Shown: piece after piece, positions 34,365 through 42,794 of the stretch
How positions within the stretch are numbered: the stretch's first letter is position 1
Layout of the letters: every line of letters begins with the position of its first letter
Assembly (NCBI RefSeq): GCF_002269505.1
Contig: NZ_NQKQ01000024.1
Coordinates: forward strand, 1 to 64,000
Origin: Pseudomonas fragi
GTDB lineage: Bacteria; Pseudomonadota; Gammaproteobacteria; Pseudomonadales; Pseudomonadaceae
DNA length: 64,000 nucleotides
Reading direction: 5' to 3'
The notes under the pieces: model-generated
Databases searched by the model: none
Seen by the model: the letters and a program-made list of their open reading frames with translations, nothing else
Told to the model about the DNA's origin: nothing
Made by a program: the position numbers and the translations under genes

Positions 34365-36047
34365 TTACTGCAAAGCCTGTTTTGCCTGTTGCTGACGTAA
34401 GCGTTGCCAGTGGGTCAGAACGCCTTTTGGCGCCCATATTTGCGGTTCGGAAGGCTCGTAGCCATCAGCCTGTTCGCGCTCGGCGACATACTGTTTGGCC
34501 AGTTTGAAGGCTTTTTGCAGGTCGTCGGTCTGGTTCAGCGCCTGGGCAAACAAGGCATTGCCGAAGTAAGTGAAGTCGGCCTCTTCAGAGCAGCCGAATG
34601 ACACGCGATCAGCCTGGGATGCCGTCATGATCAGGGTTTTTTCGTCCTTGAGTGCAGGAATGAAACCGCCTGAATAGCAGGATGAAATCACGATGATCTT
34701 GTCACGATTTTTTAGCGGGGCCAGGGCTGCCGCCAGTTCGTCGGCGGGCAGGTCGGCCAGTTCCATGCGTGGCTGGTCGAGTACCAGTTCGTGCTCCTGG
34801 GTGCCGTGGCTGGTCAGGTAAATGAAAACCAGGTCTTCGGGGCCGGTACGTTTGGCCAGGGTGGTGGCTGCGCGGTGCAGGTTTTCGCGAGTTGCCATGG
34901 GCCGGTCGAGCAGATGGTCACGGTGGTTCACCAGGGTGATCTGGCCGTGACTGCCAAAGCGGCTGGCGAGCATGTTGCTGACGTAATCGGCTTCGCGCTT
35001 GAAGACGCTTTGCTTGCCGTCGCCTGCCAGTACCAGGCTGTACAGCTCGATGGCCGGGGTGGAAGGGGGCACGCTGGCCAGCGCCTTGTTGAGTAGCGTG
35101 CCCTGGTTGAGCAGGCCCAGTTCCAGCGGGTCGGGCAAGAGTGTGCCCTTGGCGTCACGCACCCGTTGGCCGTTGAGCCAGTAGCCGCTTTGGACGGTAC
35201 CGTCGCTCAGGGTCAGGGTGCCCTGGCCCTGATAGGTGTCTGCGGCGAATTCGCCGTCAAAGTTGCTGCCGTCAGGCATGCTCAAATGGCCAGGGCCGTT
35301 GAAGCGCCATTCGTTGAACATGCCGCGATAGTGGCTGCCGTCGATACCGATCAGCTCGCCCTTGCCGGTCAATGCGCCGTCCTTGAAGTCGCCGATCCAC
35401 ACATCGCCGTCGGCATTTTCATAGCGGCCCTTGCCGTTGAGCTGGTTGTGCTTGAACGCGCCCTCATACTGGTCGCCGTCGGCGCTGTTGAACACGCCGT
35501 TGCCTTCCAGCTCGCCATTGACGAATTCGCCGACAAACTCATTGCCGCTGGCGTCGCTGCGCCTGCCGGTCCCCTGGGGTTTGCCGTGGGCAAACTGGCC
35601 CTGGTACTGGCTGCCGTCTTCCAGCTCCAGATGGCCTTCGCCCGAGAACTGGTCATCCTTGAAGTCGCCGCGATAGCTCAGGGTACCTTGCTTGAGCGTG
35701 CCTTCGCCCTCGCGGTTGCCCAGCTTGAACCCGCCCTCGTAGGTGCTGTCGTGGGTAATCAGGCGGCCATGGCCGCTGTACAGGCCTTGGGCGAAATCGC
35801 CACGATAGCTATCGCCATTGCTGGCGTGCCACTCGCCCTGGCCGTGCCACTGGCCATTTTTGAAATCCCCTGCGTACCAATTACCGTTCGGGTAGTCGAT
35901 ACGCCCCTGGCCCTGCAGCAACCCGTCAACCACTTCGCCGCGGTAGCGCCCGCCATCGGGCAGGCGTGCGTCGGGCGGTGACAGTGATTCACCGTCACCA
36001 CAGGCCGTCAGCAGCAGGGTCAAAACAAGGGGGGCAAGTGGGCGCAT
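34365..36047 (-). CDS. Lipoprotein with MORN repeats and a C13 (legumain/caspase-like) peptidase domain
   Basis: Protein of 560 residues, unusual in layout. A lipoprotein signal peptide (MRPLAPLVLTLLLTACGDG, Cys16) leads into about eleven MORN-type repeats (about 30-290; each about 23 residues of the form Y.G.F..G...G.G). A C-terminal peptidase domain (about 330-540) of clan CD follows, with the catalytic pair at His414 (YLTSHGTQEHE) and Cys457 (IVISSCYSGGF). MORN modules bind lipids or proteins, so the protease is probably tethered to the envelope. Partner and target unknown. Confidence 0.9.
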   Translation of the reverse strand: MRPLAPLVLTLLLTACGDGESLSPPDARLPDGGRYRGEVVDGLLQGQGRIDYPNGNWYAGDFKNGQWHGQGEWHASNGDSYRGDFAQGLYSGHGRLITHDSTYEGGFKLGNREGEGTLKQGTLSYRGDFKDDQFSGEGHLELEDGSQYQGQFAHGKPQGTGRRSDASGNEFVGEFVNGELEGNGVFNSADGDQYEGAFKHNQLNGKGRYENADGDVWIGDFKDGALTGKGELIGIDGSHYRGMFNEWRFNGPGHLSMPDGSNFDGEFAADTYQGQGTLTLSDGTVQSGYWLNGQRVRDAKGTLLPDPLELGLLNQGTLLNKALASVPPSTPAIELYSLVLAGDGKQSVFKREADYVSNMLASRFGSHGQITLVNHRDHLLDRPMATRENLHRAATTLAKRTGPEDLVFIYLTSHGTQEHELVLDQPRMELADLPADELAAALAPLKNRDKIIVISSCYSGGFIPALKDEKTLIMTASQADRVSFGCSEEADFTYFGNALFAQALNQTDDLQKAFKLAKQYVAEREQADGYEPSEPQIWAPKGVLTHWQRLRQQQAKQALQ

Positions 36048-36175
36048 AACGGGATCCGGTTAATTAAGCCACCGAGTATGCCGCAGCAATACAGGCTGTC
36101 TATAGGCTCGGATGAAACATCAACAGTTATTCATGCCAAGGTGTAAGCCAGGGCCGTTGGTCGGCGGGACGTGCT

Positions 36176-36181
36176 TATAAT
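36176..36181 (+). promoter_or_regulatory. Possible -10 box of the LrgAB-type operon
   Basis: TATAAT at 36176-36181, 32 bases before the start of the first gene. No convincing -35 at 17 bases. Confidence 0.35.
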
Positions 36182-36212
36182 GCGGCACAAAAATATTCGC
36201 TGGAGAGGTGAA

Positions 36213-36575
36213 ATGTTGTTACGCGGCTTGACTTGGCTGGTGCTGTTTCAATTGCTCGGCACAGCCCTCAATCACTTGTTCGTCCCCGTGTTGCCCGGGC
36301 CCATTATCGGACTGCTGCTGCTGTTGGGCTTTTTGGTGGTGCGCGGTCAAGTCAGCGAGCCATTGAGTCAGGCTGCCAGCGGGCTGTTGCGCTATTTGCC
36401 GTTGTTGCTGGTGCCGCCTGCGGTGGGCGTGATGGTGTATGCCGCCGACATTGCCGCCGACTTCTGGGCCATCGTCGGGGCGTTGGTACTGTCGCTATTG
36501 ATCTCGATGGCAGTTATCGGTGTGTTGATGCAGCGACTGCTCAAGAACCACAGCCATACCGAGGAGCGGCCATGA
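36213..36575 (+). CDS. lrgA: CidA/LrgA family holin-like protein
   Basis: Small membrane protein of 120 residues with four hydrophobic helices; family members are holin-like and, with LrgB, modulate murein hydrolase release or carry small organic acids. The typical PGPIIGLLLLLGFLVV and LLLVPPAVGVMVY segments are present. Start chosen at MLLRGLTW (36213), behind GGAGAGGTG; it overlaps lrgB by 4 bases. Confidence 0.9.
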   Translation: MLLRGLTWLVLFQLLGTALNHLFVPVLPGPIIGLLLLLGFLVVRGQVSEPLSQAASGLLRYLPLLLVPPAVGVMVYAADIAADFWAIVGALVLSLLISMAVIGVLMQRLLKNHSHTEERP

Positions 36576-37288
36576 ATATGCAATGGCAGGGCGCCTGGGA
36601 GTCCGTTATCCACCACCCGCTGTTTGGCATCGGTATCACTCTTGGCGCCTATCAACTGGTGCTCGCTGCGTACGAAAAAACCCGCTGGATTTTCCTGCAG
36701 CCGGTACTGGCTTCGATGATGCTGGTGATCGGTGTGTTGCTCAGTTGCGGCTTGAGCTACGCGGAATACCGCAAAAGCACCGATATCCTGAGTATTTTGC
36801 TGGGCCCCGCGACCGTGGCGCTGGCGGTGCCTCTGTACCTGAACCTGCGGCGTATCCGGCAGTTGTTCTGGCCCATTTTTACTACGCTGGTGATTGGGGG
36901 GGTGTTTGCCACCGCGCTGGTGGTGGGCCTGGCCTGGTGGTTCGGCGCCGAGCACATGATGCTGATGACCCTGGCGCCCAAATCCGTCACCTCGCCGATC
37001 GCCATGCTGGTGGCCGAGCAGATCGGTGGTGTGGCAGCGCTGGCAGCGGTGTTTGTGCTGATCACCGGGGTGATTGGTGCGATTTGCGGGCCGGGCCTGT
37101 TGCGCCTGCTCGGGGTTCACAGCCCTGAGGCCCGGGGTATGGCGCTGGGCATGACGGCGCACGCGGTTGGCACTTCGGTGGCCCTGCAGGAAAGTGAAGA
37201 GTGTGGCGCCTTTGCGGCGTTGGCGATGAGTCTGATGGGTGTGGCTACGGCGGTGTTTTTGCCGTTGGCCGTGACCCTCGTGGTGTAA
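36572..37288 (+). CDS. lrgB: LrgB/CidB family membrane protein
   Basis: Membrane protein of 238 residues, partner of the LrgA-like protein. Family segments: PLFGIGITLGAYQL, LLGPATVALAVPLYLNLR, LAPKSVTSPIAMLVAEQIGG and MTAHAVGTSVALQE. ATG at 36572 overlaps the lrgA stop; the frame is open further upstream but only as a shadow of lrgA. Confidence 0.93.
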   Translation: MNMQWQGAWESVIHHPLFGIGITLGAYQLVLAAYEKTRWIFLQPVLASMMLVIGVLLSCGLSYAEYRKSTDILSILLGPATVALAVPLYLNLRRIRQLFWPIFTTLVIGGVFATALVVGLAWWFGAEHMMLMTLAPKSVTSPIAMLVAEQIGGVAALAAVFVLITGVIGAICGPGLLRLLGVHSPEARGMALGMTAHAVGTSVALQESEECGAFAALAMSLMGVATAVFLPLAVTLVV

Positions 37289-37298
37289 AGGTGAAGCT

Positions 37299-37889
37299 AT
37301 GACGTTGCCGCTATTTCCTCTGAATACCGTGCTGTTTCCGGGGTGCGTGCTGGATTTGCAGATATTCGAGGCGCGCTACCTGGACATGATTGCCCGTTGC
37401 ATGAAACAGGGCACAGGCTTTGGTGTGGTGTGCATCCTCGATGGCCGTGAGGTCGGCAGCGCACCGCAGGATATCGCCGGGGTAGGCTGTGAAGCCTTGA
37501 TTCGCGATTTTCGGCAGCAGGACAACGGCCTGCTGGGCATTCGCGTCGAAGGCGGGCGGCGTTTTGAAGTGCTGAGCACTGAGTTGCAGCGTGATCAGCT
37601 ACTGCTGGCGCAAGTTGAGTGGCTGGATGATGTCCCCGAACAGCCCTTGCAGGAAGAAGACCAGGACCTGCTGGCCTTGCTCAAGGTGCTGGCTGAGCAC
37701 CCGATGGTGGCGGCCCTGAACATGAGTACCGAGGTGGCGGGGCAGCAGTCACTGTCCAATCAACTGGCGTACCTGTTGCCCTTTGCCGAAGCAGACAAGA
37801 TCGAACTGCTGCAGGTCAATGACCCGCAGCAGCGTCTGGACGGAATACAAGCGCTGCTCGATGAGATCCAGGGCGAAGCCCTCAGCTGA
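37299..37889 (+). CDS. Lon protease substrate-binding-domain protein
   Basis: Stand-alone LON N-terminal domain protein, 196 residues, without the ATPase or protease domains of Lon. It begins LPLFPLNTVLFPGCVLDLQIFE, a clear PUA-like Lon_N pattern, with YLDMIARCMKQGTGFGVV next. Such proteins are common in Pseudomonas and of unknown role. It follows lrgB by 10 bases and converges on the DedA-PAP2 gene. Confidence 0.92.
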   Translation: MTLPLFPLNTVLFPGCVLDLQIFEARYLDMIARCMKQGTGFGVVCILDGREVGSAPQDIAGVGCEALIRDFRQQDNGLLGIRVEGGRRFEVLSTELQRDQLLLAQVEWLDDVPEQPLQEEDQDLLALLKVLAEHPMVAALNMSTEVAGQQSLSNQLAYLLPFAEADKIELLQVNDPQQRLDGIQALLDEIQGEALS

Positions 37890-37891
37890 TA

Positions 37892-39208
37892 TCAGTAGGC
37901 GTAGCGCAGCAGTTCCCTGGACAAGTGCCCGAGCATGAAAAACCCGTAGAGCGCAGTGACTGACGGCAAGATCAGCCACCATATTTTCTGCGGGACCGGC
38001 TCAAGGGGCATGAATCGCTGGCTCAACGCCAGGGCGAAGGCGTTGACGGTGATGGCGAGCAGGGCACCTGCGGTGATGTCGGTAGGCCAGTGAGCGCCCA
38101 GGTACACCCGCGACATTGCCACGGTGATCGCCAGCAGGCAGCCCAGCAATACCCAGGTTATGCGCATGCGCTGTGGCTGATTGCGCCCGGCGAGGATCGC
38201 CAGGGCGACAAAGAACGCAAATGCTCCCGAGCTGTGGCCGCTGGGCATGCTGTAGCTGGTCAGCGGGTCCACCAGCACTTCGGGGCGAACCCGGGCAAAG
38301 AAGTGTTTGGTTGCGGTATTGGCCAGAGCAGTGACCAGCGTAACCCCGCCAAAGAACCACATGGCCCGCCATTGCCGGGTAAACAGCAGAATGACGCACA
38401 CCAGCGCCGCCGCCAAAAACTGCGTGCGGAAGTTGCCGATTTGCGTCACCAGCACGGCGGCGGTGTCCATGGCGCTGCCGCGATGCTCTTGTACCAGGGC
38501 GGTGATGCCCTGGTCGAAGGCGCTCATATGCGGATAACCGATAAAAATGGCCAGCAGCAGGGCGAGGCTAAGTGTGCCGATCAGCAGCGTGGCCCGGGGT
38601 TGGCGACGGATACTGGCATTGATACTCAAGCCCAGCAGGGCTGCGAGGCCTGCGGCGACAATGCCGGCCTGTAGCCAGAAGCCTTCGGGCAGTGGCAGGC
38701 GAATAGCGGCGCCGGTGGCCCAGCCCGGCAGCAGGTAGGCCACCGACCAGCCAGCACCGGCCAGCAGGCTGACACCGATAAAGCGCGGGATCGGCATGTC
38801 GCACATCCCGGCTACCATAGGCAGCATGGGCCGCAACGGGCCGATAAAGCGCCCGACCAGCAGGCTAACGATGCCGTAACGATGGAAATAGCTCTCGGCA
38901 CCGTTCATCCATTCGGGGTGGGTGCGCAAGAAGGGCAAGCGGCGGATGTTCTGGTGGAAGCGTCTGCCAAGGGCGTACGACACCATGTCGCCGAGCAACC
39001 CGCCAAGAAACCCCAGCAGTAGTGTTTGGCCCAGGGACAGCGCGCCGCTGCCAGCCATGACGGCAATGGCGAACAGCAACACCGTGCCGGGGACGATGAT
39101 CCCGGCAATTGCCAGGCATTCGACACACGCCACAATAAATACCGCGAGGCCCAGCCACTGCGGGTTGGCTGTGAGCCAGCCAGTTATGCTATCGAGCCAC
39201 GGGCCCAT
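37892..39208 (-). CDS. DedA-PAP2 fusion membrane protein
   Basis: Protein of 438 residues with two membrane domains. N-terminal DedA domain (about 15-200; IAGIIVPGTVLLFAIAVMAG, GDMVSYALGRRF, VGRFIGPLRPMLPMVAGM) and C-terminal PAP2 phosphatase domain (about 240-410) with all three motifs: KHFFARVRP, PSGHSSGAF and SRVYLGAHWPTD. Together they may flip and dephosphorylate undecaprenyl- or phosphatidyl-phosphates. Start set at ATG 39208 (MGPWLDS) after AAGGAAA; 10 more residues are possible. Confidence 0.9.
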   Translation of the reverse strand: MGPWLDSITGWLTANPQWLGLAVFIVACVECLAIAGIIVPGTVLLFAIAVMAGSGALSLGQTLLLGFLGGLLGDMVSYALGRRFHQNIRRLPFLRTHPEWMNGAESYFHRYGIVSLLVGRFIGPLRPMLPMVAGMCDMPIPRFIGVSLLAGAGWSVAYLLPGWATGAAIRLPLPEGFWLQAGIVAAGLAALLGLSINASIRRQPRATLLIGTLSLALLLAIFIGYPHMSAFDQGITALVQEHRGSAMDTAAVLVTQIGNFRTQFLAAALVCVILLFTRQWRAMWFFGGVTLVTALANTATKHFFARVRPEVLVDPLTSYSMPSGHSSGAFAFFVALAILAGRNQPQRMRITWVLLGCLLAITVAMSRVYLGAHWPTDITAGALLAITVNAFALALSQRFMPLEPVPQKIWWLILPSVTALYGFFMLGHLSRELLRYAY

Positions 39209-39236
39209 GTTTGAATTTCCTTGTTCGGTAAAAATC

Positions 39237-39412
39237 AAAAGCCCCTCACCCCAACCCTCTCCCGGAGGGAGAGGGGGCTAAAAGGCAAAAGCAGTATTGT
39301 GCAGCATCACCCCTCAAGCTCCGCCGCCCGGAGGAGCTAAAGGTAAAAGCAGTGTTGTACAGCAATACAAATCAAGCTCCCTCTCCCTCCGGGAGAGGGC
39401 TGGGGTGAGGGT
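39237..39412. repeat. Palindromic repeat, family C, with internal duplication
   Basis: Outer arms as in the other copies (GCCCCTCACCCCAACCCTCT / AGAGGGCTGGGGTGAGGG). The inner part is present twice: CTAAAAGGCAAAAGCAGTAT TG TGCAGCA near 39278-39306 and CTAAAGGTAAAAGCAGTGTT G TACAGCA near 39337-39365. It lies between two minus-strand genes. Confidence 0.88.
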
Positions 39413-39416
39413 GCTT

Positions 39417-40079
39417 TCATTGCACAATCAAATAATCGCGCCCCTCGACCTGCCCGCGGCGCAGTGGATTACGGGTACTGTATTTAGCGTAGTCAGCATC
39501 GACAAAGCGATACATCAAATGCTCGTCGCGCCCGTGGGGGATGCCCAGACGGGTGGTCTGGATAATCCGCGAAGGCTGTTCTCTGACGTCATCGACCCGC
39601 AAGCGTTCGGGATCGAAACATTTTGCATCCCATTCACGGACTTTCAGGCCCAGCGCCTTGCACAGCAGGGTCTGCCCCGCGCACAGTTTGTGTTGCGGGC
39701 GGGGGTTGCCCTGGGTATCGGGGTTGTTGAGTTGCATTTGCGCGAGGCTGTCTGGGCCCGCCAACTCGTCCTGCCAGGGGTAGGCCGACTTGATCAGCAC
39801 TGCATTGCCGGGGCCGTGGGCACTGAAATTCAGCGAATCACCGCCGCGGGCGTAATACATGTAGATGTGTCCGCCATCAAGAAACAGCGCCTTGCGTTTG
39901 TCGGTGTAGCCCAGCGAGGCGTGGCTGCCCTTGTCGGTGAGGTAGTAGGCTTCAGTCTCGATAATCCGCGCGCTCAGCCACAGCCCGTTGACCCGATGGC
40001 GAATGACTTTGCCCAGCAGTTGGCAGGCAACAAGCTGGGCATCACGATCGAAAAAGGCATCAGGCAGCATCATGGGCAT
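39417..40079 (-). CDS. DNA-3-methyladenine glycosylase (AAG/Mpg type)
   Basis: Base-excision enzyme of 220 residues that removes alkylated purines. Family marks: LPDAFFDRDAQLVACQLLGKVI, the catalytic Glu in ARIIETEAYYLTDKGSHAS (part), YMYYARGGDSLNFSAHGPGNAVLIKS (part) and GIPHGRDEHLMYRFVD. Several starts are possible: 40079 (MPMMLPD), or 40130 (MTCYDLS); none has a good ribosome site. I take the shorter form. Divergent from proA. Confidence 0.9.
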   Translation of the reverse strand: MPMMLPDAFFDRDAQLVACQLLGKVIRHRVNGLWLSARIIETEAYYLTDKGSHASLGYTDKRKALFLDGGHIYMYYARGGDSLNFSAHGPGNAVLIKSAYPWQDELAGPDSLAQMQLNNPDTQGNPRPQHKLCAGQTLLCKALGLKVREWDAKCFDPERLRVDDVREQPSRIIQTTRLGIPHGRDEHLMYRFVDADYAKYSTRNPLRRGQVEGRDYLIVQ

Positions 40080-40214
40080 GTGCAGGGCAGTCAGTGGATA
40101 GCTGAAAAGGGACAAATCATAGCAAGTCATGCTTAATCGGGGCTGAACGCAGTGTATTTGTAGTCCATTTCGACCATCCGCCTGCCACCGCTGTGCGTAA
40201 GGCGGCTGGACCGC

Positions 40215-40220
40215 TATAAT
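40215..40220 (+). promoter_or_regulatory. -10 box of proA
   Basis: TATAAT at 40215-40220, 36 bases before the proA start, in the gap between the divergent glycosylase and proA. No clear -35. Confidence 0.45.
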
Positions 40221-40255
40221 CGGCCGCTTTCCTCCCTGCCAAGACCCTTGAGACC

Positions 40256-41527
40256 ATGACTGAGTCCGTTCTTGACTACATGACCCGCCTGGGTCGCGCT
40301 GCTCGCGAAGCCTCCCGCGTGATCGGCCGTGCCAGTACGGCGCAGAAAAACCGTGCCCTGCACGGTGCTGCCGCTGCACTGGATGCCGCTCGTCTGGAGC
40401 TGGTTGCCGCCAACGAACTGGACCTGGCCGCCGGCCGGGCCAACGGCCTTGAGCCGGCCATGCTGGAGCGCCTGGGGCTGACCCCTGCACGCATCGACAG
40501 CATGATTGTCGGTTTGCGTCAGGTGGCAAGCCTGCCAGACCCCATCGGCGCGATTCGCGACATGAGCTACCGCCCCTCGGGTATTCAGGTAGGCAAGATG
40601 CGTGTGCCGCTGGGTGTAGTCGGAATCATCTATGAGTCGCGTCCGAACGTGACCATTGATGCTGCCAGCCTGTGCCTGAAGTCGGGCAACGCAACCATCC
40701 TGCGCGGTGGTTCCGAGGCGATTCACTCCAACCGTGCCATTGCCGTGTGCATCCAGCGCGGCCTGGCCGAGGCCGGTTTGCCGGCTGCCGTGGTGCAAGT
40801 GGTTGAAGTGACCGATCGTGCCGCTGTCGGCGCGCTGATCACCATGCCCGAGTACGTGGATGTGATCGTGCCTCGCGGCGGCAAGGGCCTGATCGAACGG
40901 GTCAGCCGTGACGCCAAGGTGCCGGTGATCAAGCACCTGGACGGTATTTGCCATGTCTATGTCAGTGCCCATGCCGATCTGGCCAAGGCGCAGCGCATTG
41001 CGTTCAACGCCAAGACCTACCGTTATGGCATTTGCGGCGCGATGGAAACCCTGCTGGTGGATCAGGCAGTGGCGGCAGCATTTTTGCCGGCAATGGCTGA
41101 ACAATTTCGCGCCAAAGGCGTCGAACTGCGCGGTTGCGAACGCACCCAAGCGTTGATCGACGTAGTTGCCGCCACCGAAGAAGACTGGAACACCGAGTAT
41201 CTGGACGCGATTTTGTCGATTCGCATCGTTGACGGGCTGGACCAGGCGATTGAGCATATCAATCACTATGGCTCCCATCACACCGACTCGATCGTCACCG
41301 AACACCAGGGCGATGCCCGGCGTTTTATGGCCGAAGTAGACTCAAGTTCCGTGATGCTCAACACACCCACCTGCTTTGCCGATGGATTTGAATACGGATT
41401 GGGTGCGGAGATTGGCATTTCTACTGATAAGCTGCACGCCCGCGGCCCGGTGGGTCTCGAAGGTCTGACCTGCGAGAAGTACATTGTGGTCGGTGATGGC
41501 CAGTTGCGCGGTCAGGAGCCGGTTTGA
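40256..41527 (+). CDS. proA: Gamma-glutamyl phosphate reductase
   Basis: NADPH-dependent second enzyme of proline synthesis, 423 residues. Family segments: VGIIYESRPNVTIDAASLCLKSGNA (part), LRGGSEAIHSN, the Cys of DGICHVYV and the tail ADGFEYGLGAEIGISTDKLHARGPVGLEGLTC (part). proB is not adjacent, as in other pseudomonads. nadD follows directly. Confidence 0.97.
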   Translation: MTESVLDYMTRLGRAAREASRVIGRASTAQKNRALHGAAAALDAARLELVAANELDLAAGRANGLEPAMLERLGLTPARIDSMIVGLRQVASLPDPIGAIRDMSYRPSGIQVGKMRVPLGVVGIIYESRPNVTIDAASLCLKSGNATILRGGSEAIHSNRAIAVCIQRGLAEAGLPAAVVQVVEVTDRAAVGALITMPEYVDVIVPRGGKGLIERVSRDAKVPVIKHLDGICHVYVSAHADLAKAQRIAFNAKTYRYGICGAMETLLVDQAVAAAFLPAMAEQFRAKGVELRGCERTQALIDVVAATEEDWNTEYLDAILSIRIVDGLDQAIEHINHYGSHHTDSIVTEHQGDARRFMAEVDSSSVMLNTPTCFADGFEYGLGAEIGISTDKLHARGPVGLEGLTCEKYIVVGDGQLRGQEPV

Positions 41528-41528
41528 C

Positions 41529-42218
41529 TTGGTCAAGCTGAAAGCGTCAGCGCCGGCCCCTGTGATCGACGTGTTACCCCAGCGCATAGGCGTACTGGGT
41601 GGAACCTTCGATCCGGTGCATATCGGTCATCTGCGTGGCGGGCTGGAAGTGGCGGAAATGATGGGGCTCGACGAGCTGCGTCTGACCCCCAACGCCAGGC
41701 CGCCCCACCGTGACACCCCCCAGGTGTCAGCCCACGACCGTCTGGCGATGGTCGAGTGCGCTGTCGCAGGAGTGGCTACGCTGGTAGTGGACGCCCGGGA
41801 GCTGCAAAGGGACAAGCCGTCCTACACGATCGATACGCTGGAATTGATGCGGGCCGAGATGGCCGCGCATGACCAGTTGTTTTTACTGTTGGGTTGGGAC
41901 GCGTTTTGCGGCCTGCCCACATGGCATCGCTGGGAAGAGTTGCTCCAGCATTGCCATATCCTGGTGCTACAGCGCCCGGATGCCGACAGCGAACCGCCGG
42001 ATGCCTTGCGCAACCTGCTGGCAGCGCGCTCGGTAAGCGACCCGCTGGCCCTGAAGGGGGCAAGCGGGCAGATTGCATTCGTTTGGCAGACGCCGCTCGC
42101 GGTATCCGCCACCCAGATCCGTCAACTGCTGGCCAGCGGTAAGTCGGTACGTTACCTGGTGCCCGACGCGGTCCTGGCCTACATCGATGCGCACGGGCTT
42201 TACCGTGCGTCGAACTGA
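41529..42218 (+). CDS. nadD: Nicotinate-nucleotide adenylyltransferase
   Basis: NAD biosynthesis enzyme of about 229 residues. Nucleotidyltransferase motifs: IGVLGGTFDPVHIGHLRGG near the start (the GxFDPxHxGH form) and ISATQIR-type SATQIRQLLASG near the end. The start is uncertain: a TTG at 41529, one base after the proA stop and behind AGGAG; an ATG inside proA (41484, 41496) is the alternative. The signature GVLGGTFDP begins some 20 residues later in either case. Confidence 0.9.
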   Translation: MVKLKASAPAPVIDVLPQRIGVLGGTFDPVHIGHLRGGLEVAEMMGLDELRLTPNARPPHRDTPQVSAHDRLAMVECAVAGVATLVVDARELQRDKPSYTIDTLELMRAEMAAHDQLFLLLGWDAFCGLPTWHRWEELLQHCHILVLQRPDADSEPPDALRNLLAARSVSDPLALKGASGQIAFVWQTPLAVSATQIRQLLASGKSVRYLVPDAVLAYIDAHGLYRASN

Positions 42219-42222
42219 AAAA

Positions 42223-42264
42223 GGGTGTGTTTCAAGGCGCCAATTGACGTGTATTGAAACACCC
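42223..42264 (+). other. Hairpin between nadD and rsfS
   Basis: GTGTTTCAA at 42227-42235 pairs with TTGAAACAC at 42254-42262. No T-run follows, so it is more likely an mRNA processing or stability element than a terminator. Confidence 0.45.
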
Positions 42265-42290
42265 GAACATACGAGCAAAACGAGTTTTAT

Positions 42291-42785
42291 ATGACTGACA
42301 AAGATGTAAGCAAAGTAAAGCGCAAAGGCACCTTCAAAAGCGCCCCGTTGCCAGAAAAAACCTTCAGCGCCGAGCCTTTGAAAGGTGAAGAGCTGGTCAA
42401 GGTTGCGGTTGCAGCCCTTGAAGACGTCAAGGCCCAGGATATCCAGGTCATCGACGTGCGTGACAAGCACAGCATCACTGACTTCATGATCATCGCTACC
42501 GGTACTTCGAACCGTCAGATCGGCGCGATGCTCGACAAGATCCGTGAAGCGGTCAAGGCTCTGGGCGTCAAGCCGCTGGGCGAAGAAGGCAAGGGCGACA
42601 GCGACTGGGTCCTGCTGGACATGGACGACGTGATCGTTCACATGATGACTGCCAGTGCCCGTCAGTTCTACGACCTGGAGCGTCTGTGGGCCGGTGCTGA
42701 ACAAAGCCGTGCAGGCAGCGCTGCTCACCACAGCCCGGAAAACACCCATGAGCACTTCCTGAAGCTCAACAAAGACCAAGAGTAA
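42291..42785 (+). CDS. rsfS: Ribosomal silencing factor RsfS
   Basis: Binds L14 and blocks 30S-50S joining in stationary phase, 164 residues. The RsfS core begins at about residue 33 (EELVKVAVAALEDVKAQDIQ, VIDVRDKHSITDFMIIATGTSNRQ part) and includes GDSDWVLLDMDDVIVHMM. The first ~32 residues are a Lys-rich extension, and a His-rich tail (AHHSPENTHEHF) closes the protein; the core alone would be about 115 residues. Followed by rlmH after 9 bases. Confidence 0.95.
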   Translation: MTDKDVSKVKRKGTFKSAPLPEKTFSAEPLKGEELVKVAVAALEDVKAQDIQVIDVRDKHSITDFMIIATGTSNRQIGAMLDKIREAVKALGVKPLGEEGKGDSDWVLLDMDDVIVHMMTASARQFYDLERLWAGAEQSRAGSAAHHSPENTHEHFLKLNKDQE

Positions 42786-42794
42786 GGGTTCGCT

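Noticed and set aside
35166..35981. Hydrophobic plus-strand frame (271 codons) opposite the MORN repeats
   Set aside because: The reading frame mirrors the Gly/Asp-rich repeats and only looks like a membrane protein for that reason.
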